Assembly (NCBI RefSeq): GCF_014066305.1
Contig: NW_023501057.1
Coordinates: 496,001 to 560,000, forward strand
Origin: Letharia columbiana
Taxonomy: Eukaryota > Ascomycota > Lecanoromycetes > Lecanorales > Parmeliaceae
DNA: 64,000 bases
Direction of reading: 5' to 3'
Made by a program: the position numbers and the translations under genes
The notes under the pieces: generated by a model
Told to the model about the DNA's origin: nothing
Seen by the model: the letters and a program-made list of their open reading frames with translations, nothing else
Database searches by the model: none
Part shown: piece after piece, positions 21,058 through 33,511 of the stretch
Layout of the letters: each line of letters begins with the position of its first letter
Numbering within the stretch: position 1 is the stretch's first letter

Positions 21058-23366
21058 CTAGACAATGCTGACCCCTGGGCCTCGTTCGTAAATATCTTCT
21101 TCTGTTATGTCACCCTCCTCTCCTTCACTGTCATCGCTGTCCTCTTCATCCTGATCGTCGTCTCCGCCTTCGCCGAGTAAAGCGCGATCCAGATCGTCAA
21201 GATCATCGTCAGGCTTTTCTTCGTCGCGGCTTCCATCTGCCCTCATACCCGGGCTACTACCGTCCCTCCTCCGTTTCCTCGAACGGCTGTCTTTTTCTTC
21301 ATCGTCAGCATAACCCCGTGACTTCCTCTTCCGCTTTCGATATCCCTCCATCAAACCACCCAAAGCTCCCCTATTCTCTTCTCTGTACAGTCTCCTGACT
21401 GCCCTATCGATGGCCTTCTTGTAAGCCAGCGCTTCCTCACCAAAGTCTTCAGCTTCGTTGGGATTTGGCATTATGCCTCCAGGTCCCCATGAACATTCGT
21501 CGTCAGTATCATACATGTCCGGTAGATTCCTGACACGCTTCATGACCATCATCCCAAAGGAGCTGTTGACCCTTCTCTTTTCCCGTCGAGCCTCGTCATG
21601 CTCCGCTAATATTTGCTTGTGTAAGATGTGATCGATCCGCATCTTTCTGTTGATATTGACCGCCTTTTGATGAGAGGTTTCTGGGCGTGGACGTCGTGAA
21701 CTCATCCCATTAGAAGCTGCACTATACAAAATTGGGTGACCAGAACCAGGAGGAACAGGAGACGACGAATGAGGGTCCATCCGCGTTTTGAGGACCAGAC
21801 GCTGTGGATCTGACCTATTTGGAGGTGGGAATCGGCCAAATAAGGGGACCCCTGCTTCTCCATTCATGTCTACGCTAGGGCCGTCGTAGGCCATGGCAAG
21901 CGGCTTGTATTGTAAAGCTGAGGTGGGAGACGGCGTGCGGGTGGGGTCGTTATCCGAGATTGCAATGACACCCAGTTCGTCAGTCGTTGGATCTAATAGT
22001 CGTTAACTAGGCATTTAGGCACTCAAGCGCCTTGTGGTGACGACTCCGTTGTCTTTTAGGGCTTACTTTTCTTGGCCTTTTTCATGGGAGGACCCACCGT
22101 CTCATCCTCCTGTAAGATGCGGATCCTTTCCTGCCTCTTCACCTCCCCATAGGTCTTTTCATCTTCGGTGTCAACGTTTTCCGCCTCCGCTTGGGCCTCC
22201 GTCAAGTGCTCGAATGGAGGAACTTTGAGCGGCAAGCCGCCCGTCTCAGGTCCGTGCTGCCCTGGCCCAAATGGATTCTTCAGAGCCGCCTCTTCGGAAA
22301 AATCGCTCTCGAGGTAGAACCAAATAAGCCATAGAAAACATCTTGCTCTGCTCTTGCTGCTCAGCGTGGATCGCATGACGAGGTCGAAAAAATCTCTCGG
22401 CGGATGGAAATGGATTTCTGATATTTTAGGAGCATATTGAGAGAGGACGAAGATGAGGTTCACAGGATTAGTACGAGGAATGGGAAGCGCTTTGATCTTG
22501 TCAATTGTACCCGGCTGGTTCGCGTCTTCGGAAGCGCCCTTGAGGATTGATTTGAGGCGGGGAGCATCTTGAAGCTGTTTGTATGCATTGGGATCTTGAT
22601 TAGCTTGAAGTGAAGGTATCGAGTGGTATGTCCGCAATTGAGCGCGCATTTCGGGAAAGACTTGCATCCTTGTAAGCATTCGTTCAATGAGTAAATTTAT
22701 AGACCACATACAATTCAGCGTCGTATTCATTCTGCCCACGTTGACTAACAAGCAAACCATAGCCATGTGCATAGCAGCTCCACGATCAGCCAGCAGCTTC
22801 TCTTTGAGTATCTTGCTTGTTTTGCTACTTCGTGCCATAGCATCAACGTAGATGTCGGCGAATGTATGCCCCGTCGTTCCATCGTAAGCTTTGGTAAAGA
22901 CCAGAGTGTTATCTTCGAAAACACATTCGAGAAAATTCAATTGTATATCTTTCCGCCAAAGAGGTATGCCATCTTCTTTCTTTAAATGCCGTATCTTGTT
23001 TCCCGAATACACAGAGCCGATGGTGCCATTGGCATTTCGTCGAGTATGGGCGACGGTCATGGTGTGTGACGGGTTGAATTCGGCTGCGCGAGTGTAAGAG
23101 TCGTTCTGAACACTCGCTGGCTCGTCCTTGTCCCTTTCATCGACTTGTCCTGAATCTCCATCAATCCATATGATTGGCTGTTTCGAGGGGGTCTCAGGCT
23201 TCACAGGCTCGCTAGGAGTCAGCTGATCATCGGGCCTATGTTTGGTCTTGACGAGAGGCTCTGACGAAGTAAGAATGTGCTGTAAGCTCTGCTTGGGATC
23301 GGACTTGTTCGCTCGTGGTGATAGAGTAGAACGAGCACCGGGCTGGTTTTCGGGCTCCGCTTCCAT
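21058..23366 (-). CDS. IES1: INO80 chromatin-remodelling complex subunit Ies1-like
   Basis: Three exons: 23366-22712, 22660-22067 and 21992-21058, giving 727 residues. The fungal Ies1 core is recognisable: IPLWRKDIQLNFLECVF, FADIYVDAMARSSKTSKILK, MNTTLN joined to FFPEMRAQLRTYHSIPSLQ, and PRDFFDLVMRSTLSSKSRA. The protein is a fungal accessory subunit of the nuclear INO80 remodeller. The 51-nt first intron (22661-22711) has no stop and keeps frame if retained; it is called because removal recreates the conserved LNFFPEM. The second intron (74 nt) joins two long frames. The C-terminal part is rich in Lys/Arg clusters and ends in an Asp/Glu tail (residues about 690-720), consistent with nuclear location. 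The assignment rests on remembered family motifs rather than a search. Confidence 0.82.
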
Positions 23367-24648
23367 CTTTTCACGACTTTATTGATTCTGCTCGAGCGAG
23401 ACCTATCTTGACACCTATTTCCCCTTCAGGAGCTCGGAAGCGAGCACTTGCGGCTATGCATCCCCTATCGATAGCGGGGGATTTAGGTCGTTCCCCTACC
23501 TGTCAATTCGATACAGAAGCGGTGATTGACTGCTCATGACCAGTAACGTTGGTAGCCCGTGAGTTAGAAGATGGTGTGGGGAGTGGTGGACGTACTGGGC
23601 CTACGACCGATGCAAGCTTTATTGAAGCAATTCGGCCTCACGGCCTGTTCGGGCGGCTTACTTCCGCGGTATCCCCGAGGATCAGCCATCTAGATTCTCT
23701 AAATTGGCCCAATTGAATCCAAGTTCTCATTCAACCGAAGCAGCGTCTACCTTACATGTCAATTCAATGGTAAGTCTATGGATTACTGGAGGCAAGTATG
23801 CAATTGGTTCTTATCTGAAGCTGGAGACTGTTTTTTTTGGTCTTAGAGACCAACGCTTAGGTCATCGGATCCTGTGATCCTGTCTTTGAGGTATGACACC
23901 TGGAGACAAAGCTCAGAGGTCCCAAGTATCGCTCAATGCAACGTCCGAAGGCTATCCCCAGCGCACTAAGCACAACAGCCCACCCAATGTGAGCATTGCG
24001 GCCTATGCGCCTGAACAACGCCCTTTGCATTCAGATGCTGTCTATCACTGACACGTTATGAACACCGAGCTTGCCGTGAGGGAAGTGTGTATGTTACGGC
24101 CAATGCAAGGTCCGGATCGATGAAAATTGGTCGGTATTTGCTTTTGTAAAGAAATGGAGCACACATTAATTCGAGTGAAACAGCTGAGGTGGAAGAGATC
24201 TATCGTGTCGTCGGGATGCCAGGAGCCTACTGGGCTAGCATAAACGCAGCAAGATTCGTAAGATCAACGCCCATGAAGACCGCGCATTTCCTGCGTAAGC
24301 CGTCAGGCTCCAGGCCTGCGCAGGGTATCGAGGCCAATCGGTCTGAATGGGTATAAGCCAACGCTATCTATGATACGTGCTGATGGACAGTTGCAACGTC
24401 GCCCCGTGGTGGACGTCGGCATCGCTTTGCTGCGCCAGTCCTAGCATGTCGAAGAGTGAGTAGGAAAAAATGTCGGCACCGAAAGAGGCTCCGTGAAGAA
24501 TCGAAGATCTAAATGCTGTTGCAAGAAATTTAGGGAATTATCGTGATGTGATCGAGCACTGCAGCCAGGCGCCAGGACTGGGTCGTGCAAGAACAGTCTT
24601 CCCCTGTATTATTTGGAGAAGAGGCGCCGATGGGTGCGGTAGTGGCAT
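23367..24648. other. intergenic, no gene seen
   Basis: About 1.3 kb between the IES1 start and the DED1 stop. No long frame is present. A near-palindrome around 23462-23479 (CCCC TATCGATA with GC-rich flanks) lies in the IES1 promoter. A perfect 7-bp stem with a 3-nt loop lies at 23837-23853, preceded by a T run. Both may be fortuitous. Confidence 0.45.
23837..23853. repeat. short perfect hairpin (7-bp stem, 3-nt loop)
   Basis: TTGGTCT-TAG-AGACCAA, directly preceded by a run of T. It is in non-coding DNA between IES1 and DED1. Its role is unknown; it may be chance. Confidence 0.5.
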
Positions 24649-26807
<2,159 letters not shown>

Positions 26808-27412
26808 ACTGCGGCGGCAATTCAGTATTGTGTTGTGTTACTGTCTGGTCTCAGTGATTGATTTAGCAATGCGTCAGGCTGAGCTGATAAGAGAATCACA
26901 TCGACGTCTGCTGGTGAGCCTGGGAGCAGAGCTGACTTACATTTGTAAGATAAGTCTTTGGAGAGGTACCTAAGGCTTGGACGACGTGTAAAATACAGAG
27001 AGTTCGTAGGAGTCTGGGCCGTAATGTGAGATGAAAGAAGTGAAGAAGTTGAGACTTCTGAAGCTCCTGTAAATCTCTCGGTCGTGGATGAGAGTTGACA
27101 GAAACGGAAGGAAACACTCTCCACAGAAAGGACAGTGCTATATGTTAAGTGGATCTGGGGGTAAAATTTCTCATATGGGTTGTGAGAAAGATGCAGGAAG
27201 ATTTCCAGCAGGCAAAAAAGTTTGATAATTTAGTGATTTCTGTTCGGCCCTGCAAACCGGCCTTGGCGCTCGACACTAGCGCCGGTTGAATTGGTTTCTA
27301 GACCTCAGAGGAGCGTTCCGAACCTGCGTTTTCTCATGCAAGTCTGCATTGCTCGAAAGTAACGCCAATTTTGTGGTGGAGATTCCTCTCTTATATTGCT
27401 ATGGCTACGGTA
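26808..27412. other. DED1 leader and promoter, cypB 3' end
   Basis: About 600 bp between tandem minus-strand genes. A candidate 132-nt leader intron of DED1 lies at 26809-26940. No other feature is supported. Confidence 0.5.
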
Positions 27413-28490
27413 TCAGGCGAAACTTTTCTCTACCATAGGCTTGCGAGTCCTGAGGAAGCTCAACACAACACCAACGATCACGCCAAAGAAAATCAACTTT
27501 GTCAAGATGCTCAAACCGTGACTTTCCGTTGGAGGAATCATATCAGATTCCGTAGTTTCTAGCTGTTGCTTGGGTTCATCCCCCAATGTCACGTCCAACT
27601 CGTCGCCTGGCACCGCAGGAAGAGCCGATCCGATGAGTTCTTTACCGACACATATCAGCCATTTCAGAGCATCACGAGTGACAAGAGATGAAGAAGCGTC
27701 TAAAGCTCCGCGTGGGTACCTTCTTCTGGCACCGGCAACTCCCCCGCCTTTGCGATCTTGACGGTCTTGGCAGGCTTGTCTCCAGCGCCCTTTGGCACGT
27801 TTTCCACCTTCTCCACGATATCGTAGCCTTCCAAGACTTCTCCAAAGACTACATGCTTTCCATCCAGCCATCTGATGTAGCATTAGCATAGGCCCCGGAT
27901 TGGGAGTTAGGATAGCTGACTTACGAAGTAATAGCTGTGGTTATGAAGAATTGGGAACCGTTGGTGTCTTTTCCGGAGTTGGCCATGCTGAGCATGCCAG
28001 TCTTGGTGTGCTTCAACTTGAAGTTCTCATCAGGGAACTTGTTCCCATAGATGGATTTTCCGCCAGTGCCTGATGTGAATGTCAACACCCATCTGTTGTG
28101 CTATCTTTCGTACTTTGTCCATACCATCGCCATTGGTGAAGTCACCACCCTGGATCATGAACTGCTTAATGACTCTGTGGAAAGCCGATCCCTCATAACC
28201 AAAGCCCTTTTCCCCTGTGCACAAAGCACGGAAGTTCTCAGCAGTCTTGGGGACTGTCTTCCCATAGAGACCAATGACGACTCTGCCCAATTCCTCATCC
28301 CCATGTGTAATATCGAAATAGACCTAACAGCAGCTGTCAATTGACCTGCTACAGCAGGTGGGGATGTATGGAACGCTACCTTGTTGGTAATCTTTGGTCC
28401 TTTGGCCGCAGACGAAGTCTGTGCGAGGAAAAGGAACGATGCTGTCAGAATGAGCAGCAATGAGATAACGACTCGCTGTAGATTGGCCAT
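27413..28490 (-). CDS. cypB: ER peptidyl-prolyl isomerase cyclophilin B, with possible membrane-anchored isoform
   Basis: Exons 28490-28380, 28323-28125, 28069-27925 and 27871-27700 give a 208-residue protein. It has a signal peptide ([17 protein letters not shown]), a full cyclophilin domain (FHRVI with R87, GSQFFIT, W153) and the ending HAEL, a KDEL-type ER-retention signal. It folds proline-containing secretory proteins in the ER lumen. On the same strand, a GT donor at 27719 and an AG acceptor at 27608-27607 are in matching phase. Using them removes 113 nt containing the HAEL stop and joins PVPEEG to a 65-residue tail with the hydrophobic helix [19 protein letters not shown], ending at 27413 (266 residues). 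So either two isoforms exist or the anchored form is the constitutive one. The divergent neighbour uS13m starts 211 bp away. Confidence 0.9.
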
Positions 28491-28701
28491 GTCGTATATC
28501 ATCAACTATGTTAAAAGTTTTGATGTTTGGACGAGAGATCGCAGCAGCGGAAGAACACCTGTTGGAAAGCGTCTCCAATCAAATCGACGCTAGTGTCATC
28601 GCCGAAGATTTGCCCTAATTTCCCAACCTCAAAGTCTGAAATCTTGACCCCTCGGACGTCGACTTGGAGCAGCAACCCGGAAATATCTGTCGTTCGTAAG
28701 A
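28491..28701. promoter_or_regulatory. compact divergent promoter, cypB / uS13m
   Basis: Only 211 bp separate the two start codons of divergent genes, so both promoters and leaders must be contained here or overlap. No known element was recognised. Confidence 0.5.
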
Positions 28702-29162
28702 ATGGTATGTCTGCTTTCGATTCTACTCCCCAAGGAAGCTCAATTGACACGATCCAGGTCTTCATCCTAGGCAACAACTTCTCCGAACAACGCCTTGTCC
28801 TCGTACTTGCCCCATACCCTCCTCCTCCATTCCTCTGACACTTATCCCAGAAAACGCTCCAAGGCTTCTACGGCATCGGACCCCAGATATCCCGGCACCT
28901 GCTCGCCCGCCTGCACATCCACCCCACCGCGCGGCTGAGCTCCCTCAACTCACAGACCGTGCTGGACATCAACGCCGAGCTCGCAAGCATGAAGATCGAA
29001 AACGATCTGAGGAGAGAGCTGAGGGAGAACATTACGAGGTTGCGGGATATGGGCACGTATAGGGGGAGGAGACACGCGATGGGGATGCCGGTGAGGGGAC
29101 AGAGGACGAGGACGCAAACGGCGACGGCGTCGAAGTTCAACAGGGTTGAACGGTTGGGCTGA
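28702..29162 (+). CDS. SWS2: mitochondrial small-subunit ribosomal protein uS13m
   Basis: Three exons: 28702-28704 (only the ATG), 28758-28802 and 28851-29162 (introns of 53 and 48 nt), giving 119 residues. The product is MVFILGNNF..., then KTLQGFYGIGP, an HPTARLSSL segment and RLRDMGTYRGRRHAMGMPVRGQRTRT, the diagnostic rRNA-binding tail of S13. It belongs to the mitochondrial ribosomal head. Lack of an eukaryotic S18 N-terminus and short length point to the mitochondrial rather than cytosolic protein. The ATG-only first exon is inferred because splicing GTATGT to CAG recreates the MVFILG start typical of the family. An unspliced alternative ATG lies at 28707 within the intron. Confidence 0.88.
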
Positions 29163-29332
29163 GGGGAGGGAGGGGTCGGGGAGAGAAAGGATTAGAAGCA
29201 TAGCTCAGGCGTTGTTGCGTGGGGTGGACATCCACGTCAAGAGTCAGGTTATCATACCATTGGGGCACCAGCATCAAAAGACGAAGTGAGACAAATTGGC
29301 ACTGGGTATCTATCCCTCCCAAACTATATCCT

Positions 29333-30859
29333 CTACGCCGCTTTCTCCGATACGATTCCCTTTCCTCTATTCACCTGAACCCTCTTGTCCTCTCCTCCAC
29401 TCACAATCCCCACACCCTTATCCCAAGCCACGCCAAAAACCTTCACGCCTTCTCCACCAGCCTTTTCCCCTCTCCCTTCAAACTTTCCCTTTCAACAACA
29501 TACAAGCTCTCACCCACCCTACCCTCCTTCTCGCTCCTCGAGCTCCTCACGTCCCACACCCTACACGTCCCATCGTGACTCCCACTCACAAGCCCATAAT
29601 TACTTTCTGGATCTGCTGCCAGGCTAACCACCGCGTTAGTATGGCCGCGCAATGTCATAGCTGAGACGGTAGTCGCGGAGGCGCGGGGGTCAATGAGGGT
29701 GATATGGCGTGCTGACGTGCCAGCTACGAGGAGGCTAAGAGAAGGAAGAGCGGTGAGAGAGAGGAGAGAGTGCGACGTTGAGCGCGTGTCCACACAGGTC
29801 GAGGTGGGGAGGTCCCAGGTTTTGAGAGAGTGATCCCAGGACGTGGAGTAGGCTACTGTGTGGTCGTTCGGAGCGAAGATGGTATCGGAGACGGGGGCAG
29901 TGTGAGATTTGAGGACAGAAAGGGGGCCTCGTTGGGGGGTGGATGTTGAGGTGCCCGTTTTCCTGCGCTTAGAACTTCGAGAGGTAGCTGAGGGAAGAAG
30001 AGATGTTGGAGCTGCAGGTGCATCGGATTTCCTAGTCGACCAAAGACCAAGCGAGTGGTCCGCAGAGGCGGAGAGGATGCGGGACGAGGGTTGATGAACG
30101 GCGAGAGAGTCGATGCTGGCCTTGTGACCGTAAAGCTCGATTTGAGGCGATAGGGATGCGTTGGATGCTTCAGAATCCTCAGAGTATTTCCATAGACGTA
30201 TTGTGCGGTCTAGACCAGCAGAAGCGACGTGCGACGGGGATATGTATTTTGCTGCTTTGATCGAGGACGTGTGTCCTCCACTGCCTGCTGATGGTGATGT
30301 CACCAGTACCTCAGAGGACATGCTCCATACTCTCAAAAGACCGTCGTAGCTCCCAGATAATATTCTTTCTTGTCCAAGCATTCTTGCTCCTGCGCTGCCT
30401 GCCCATTTGCCTGCTGGAGAGGTCTCCGAGAGAACGTCCACAGCGCTGACCCAGTCATCGTGTTCGAAGGAGGCAAGATAGAGTGGCGGTATAATCGCAC
30501 GTACATATTCGACTGCGAGAGTGGTTTCGGCAGATATGCCATTCGCTGTGAGGTACTCGTCTAAAGATGTTCGAAGAAACGTGCCATTGATGAGGAACTC
30601 GAATGGTATGGGCTTCTCGGACTGCAATAGAGTATTAACGAGCGTGGAAAGGGCATACCGCCGGAGGTCTAGCGAGGTTGTCAGTAGGAATAGAATTCAA
30701 GAGCTCTACTATCACATTACTAGTATTGACCAGGATTGGGCCGGGATTCTCTGGCAGTGAGATGTCAGGATGGCGTGTTGATAGCTGTACTCTGACTTGC
30801 GAAGGTGGATCAGGGGTAGCCATTCCGTTGGCACTTGCTATTATTGTCTCCGTAGCCAT
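29333..30859 (-). CDS. YTM1: ribosome-biogenesis WD-repeat protein Ytm1 (WDR12), one frame break
   Basis: Two exons: 30859-30721 and 30668-29333 (intron of 52 nt). Ytm1 forms the Nop7-Erb1-Ytm1 complex that processes 27S pre-rRNA in the nucleolus and is removed by Rea1. The N-terminal NLE domain ([12 protein letters not shown] through [18 protein letters not shown], residues about 20-100) binds the Rea1 MIDAS domain. WD repeats follow ([52 protein letters not shown]). The frame stops at 29443 after [16 protein letters not shown], but the next frame continues with [29 protein letters not shown] to 29333, the final WD strand pattern. The spliced length is 3n+2, so one base is missing around GGGGAAAA at 29462-29469. 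The corrected protein would be about 491 residues. Confidence 0.88.
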
Positions 30860-31131
30860 GACGCTTGATTGATGTTGAATCTCTACTGCCGCCAAAGATA
30901 AATTTGTTACAGTGAATGCGCTATCCCCGCGTTTTATCTCCGTCGCTCCCAATTCGGACGGTAACGATTATTCTTCACAAGGCATATGAAACTCTTAAAC
31001 AAGTATGCAAAAACATTACTGACACGACCTGGTATCTAGATGCAACGCTATGCTTCGCTATGCAACAAAAAGAACCCAAAATCCTGTAAAACAGGAGAGA
31101 ATTACCCAAGCCAGCGCGGCTTTCCCAAATT

Positions 31132-33511
31132 TCACTCGTCACAGTAGCCCGGAGGTTTGCTACTCGATCCGTTGGCCCAACTCTTGACCGTTAGTGTGGT
31201 AGTGTATACCATTACCGCGCACCCAAAAACGCACAAAGTGACATCAGCAATCCGCTGCTTTTTCGAATTTGCGACAGCTTTGAAATGAAGCATAGCCTGA
31301 GGTGACGTTAGCCTTTATGAGACCGAAGCAGAGGATATTACGCACTGGATACACGTAGACCAGGGGTACACAGGCGAAGCTGCCAACAAGAGCAACAAAT
31401 TTGTCCAGATCGCCTGCTCCACCCCAGGCAATGAGCGCACACATCACAACAAGAAAGAACCGAAAGACGTTCTTCTTCCACTTAATGTAGAGATTGTTTT
31501 TCCCACTGCGCGAGAAAATCTCATTCTCCATGATCCGGATCGCTGGAAATAGCTGAAGCGGCGTGGACAGAAGGATAGCCAATGAGTAGAGGAGTTGTAT
31601 TGCGTTGACGAATTTGCTGTCCTGAGGCAGGTTCAAAAGTACAACGGTTTTTGTGGCCGATCCAAATGCTGCATAAGACAAGGCGCCCATGAGGATGAAG
31701 AGAATTGTAATGAAAATCATCACACCTGCGAGGACCGGGGGAAATTTGGAAGGATTCTTCATCGACTCTTGTATTGGTATGATCAGACCGACTCCCTCGA
31801 AGGTAAAGATCGCTGTGCCGATGAACAAAGTCCAATCTCGAGGATTGAAGTTGGTGATATCGGCTACGCCGTACTTCGCCATTGTGTGAATATCGAAGTA
31901 TCCGAGGTACAAAAGGCCAAGGGCGATGAAGACATCGGCAATGATGGCAGTCAAGCTCAGCTTGCTGATATCTCTGATTAGAGACAGCGGAAGGAAGATA
32001 ACGAGCTGCATGAGAACCATGAACTTGATGTCGATCCATGTCCGACACTTCGACACCGCCAGAACGAATGCTTGCAGGCTCTCGGCAGTGAAGACGATAT
32101 AGGCGGACACAAAACCAATCTGGCTGAGTGCAACAGAGGTTAAGATCAGGGCACGCATCCACTTCCCATAGAGTATTCCACCCATGTCACCAAAAGAGCC
32201 CTCAATCTTAAGCCTAGTGTTGACAAGGAGGATGAAGCAGTAGTAGCTTAACGATGCAACCCCCAAAAGGACGACGTTACAAAACATCATTCCTCCATTA
32301 AGATAGGCCTTGGGAAGGAAGAGGACGCCAGTTCCAATGAAAGACTTGAGTAGTAGAAGCGCTGCACCGGTGGGAGTGTTCTCACTCTTTACACCTCGGT
32401 CCTTAACCTTGCGTTTCCGCATCCCAGGAGTACCCGGCGTCAAAAGTGCACTTCCTTCCCCGGGCTCACCCTCCCTTTCTTCGCCTTCCATTTCATCGAC
32501 GTATGGCTCATAGTTGAAGTACTCTTCCTCATCGTCTTCTTTGAGCTCCTCTCCTGCAAAGTGACCATAGATGGTAAGGAACTCGTAGAAGCTGTTGGTT
32601 ATGATCTTCATAGGTCGCCCAGTCTGTGGAGAGTCCTCTTGCGATTCCAGGCCATTTGGCCCTCTGCTCCTTCCTGAAATTTGGTCGGGGGCTTGTCGTC
32701 TCAAGTAGTTCCTCCGAAAGCCACCAGGCTGCTTTATGGCACTCGCTTTGAGTTCCTCGTCTTCGGGCTCAAGACGAGAAATATGCCAGCTCTTGCTACG
32801 TTTTGCCCGGCCAGGTGCCTCGGCGTTTTCAGCCCATCGATAAATTGTGCGAGTCATGTCTCCTCCCTGAAGACGCAGGCTGGAGAACTCGTCATCACCT
32901 ATACCCGTTGCAGCGTTTCCGCCATTGCCATTTCCAACGTTCACCGATGATGCTCTATCGCTGAGGGTAGAACTACCCTCGCCATTGTCGTTAACACCGT
33001 CCAGATTCGGCGGCTGCACAAGATGTCGCTTTACCACTTTCGGATCTTCATTAGGAGCGCCTGATATACGCCTTTGACCACCCTGCCCGGACCGGCTATC
33101 GAAAGAGCCATATGTTGTCTGAGGCCCGCTCCCTTGCAGTGCAGCACCCGCAGTACTAGGGGATACGGGTCGTAACGGCGGCGTTCCAAACCTCGGTGGA
33201 CTTCTCCCAAACGAGCCCTGCAATGCGGCAGCAAGGGCAGAATGACCTGACCCTGGTACCGACTCAGATGTTCCGGTCCCGGCGAGAGGTGTATGACTTT
33301 CGCTGTTGAGTTGGCTCGGAGCAGGAACTTGACGGATGGATGGAGAGCCTTGAGCGCCGAAGGAGGCAATTGGAGACCCAAGTCTGGCGGTTGAGGTTGC
33401 TCGAGGAGTAGACTCCGCTGCGGGCGACCGGCCTCGTGAGGTGCCAGGAGAGGTTGAGCTTGGTACAGGCCTGGGCCTTGAAGGAGACGATGTGTTCCTT
33501 TGGCTGGACAT
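31132..33511 (-). CDS. AVT3: vacuolar amino-acid transporter, AVT3 type
   Basis: Two exons: 33511-31346 and 31296-31132 (intron of 49 nt, GTGCGT donor), giving 776 residues. The open frame extends 12 nt further to a GTG; the ATG at 33511 is taken as the start. It is an amino-acid/auxin permease family member, in fungi an exporter of neutral amino acids from the vacuole. The first ~370 residues are a polar Ser/Pro-rich cytoplasmic extension with an acidic patch. They are followed by PTGAALLLLKSFIGTGVLFLPKAY, the hallmark first helix, and about ten more transmembrane segments. The last exon (AMLHFKAVA... VYTTTLTVKSW) supplies the final helix and was added on family grounds, since the unspliced frame diverges after VYVYP. 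Confidence 0.92.

Noticed and set aside
22661..22711. Reading IES1 straight through the 51-nt segment
   Set aside because: Splicing restores the conserved LNFFPEM; the inserted 17 residues do not fit the family.
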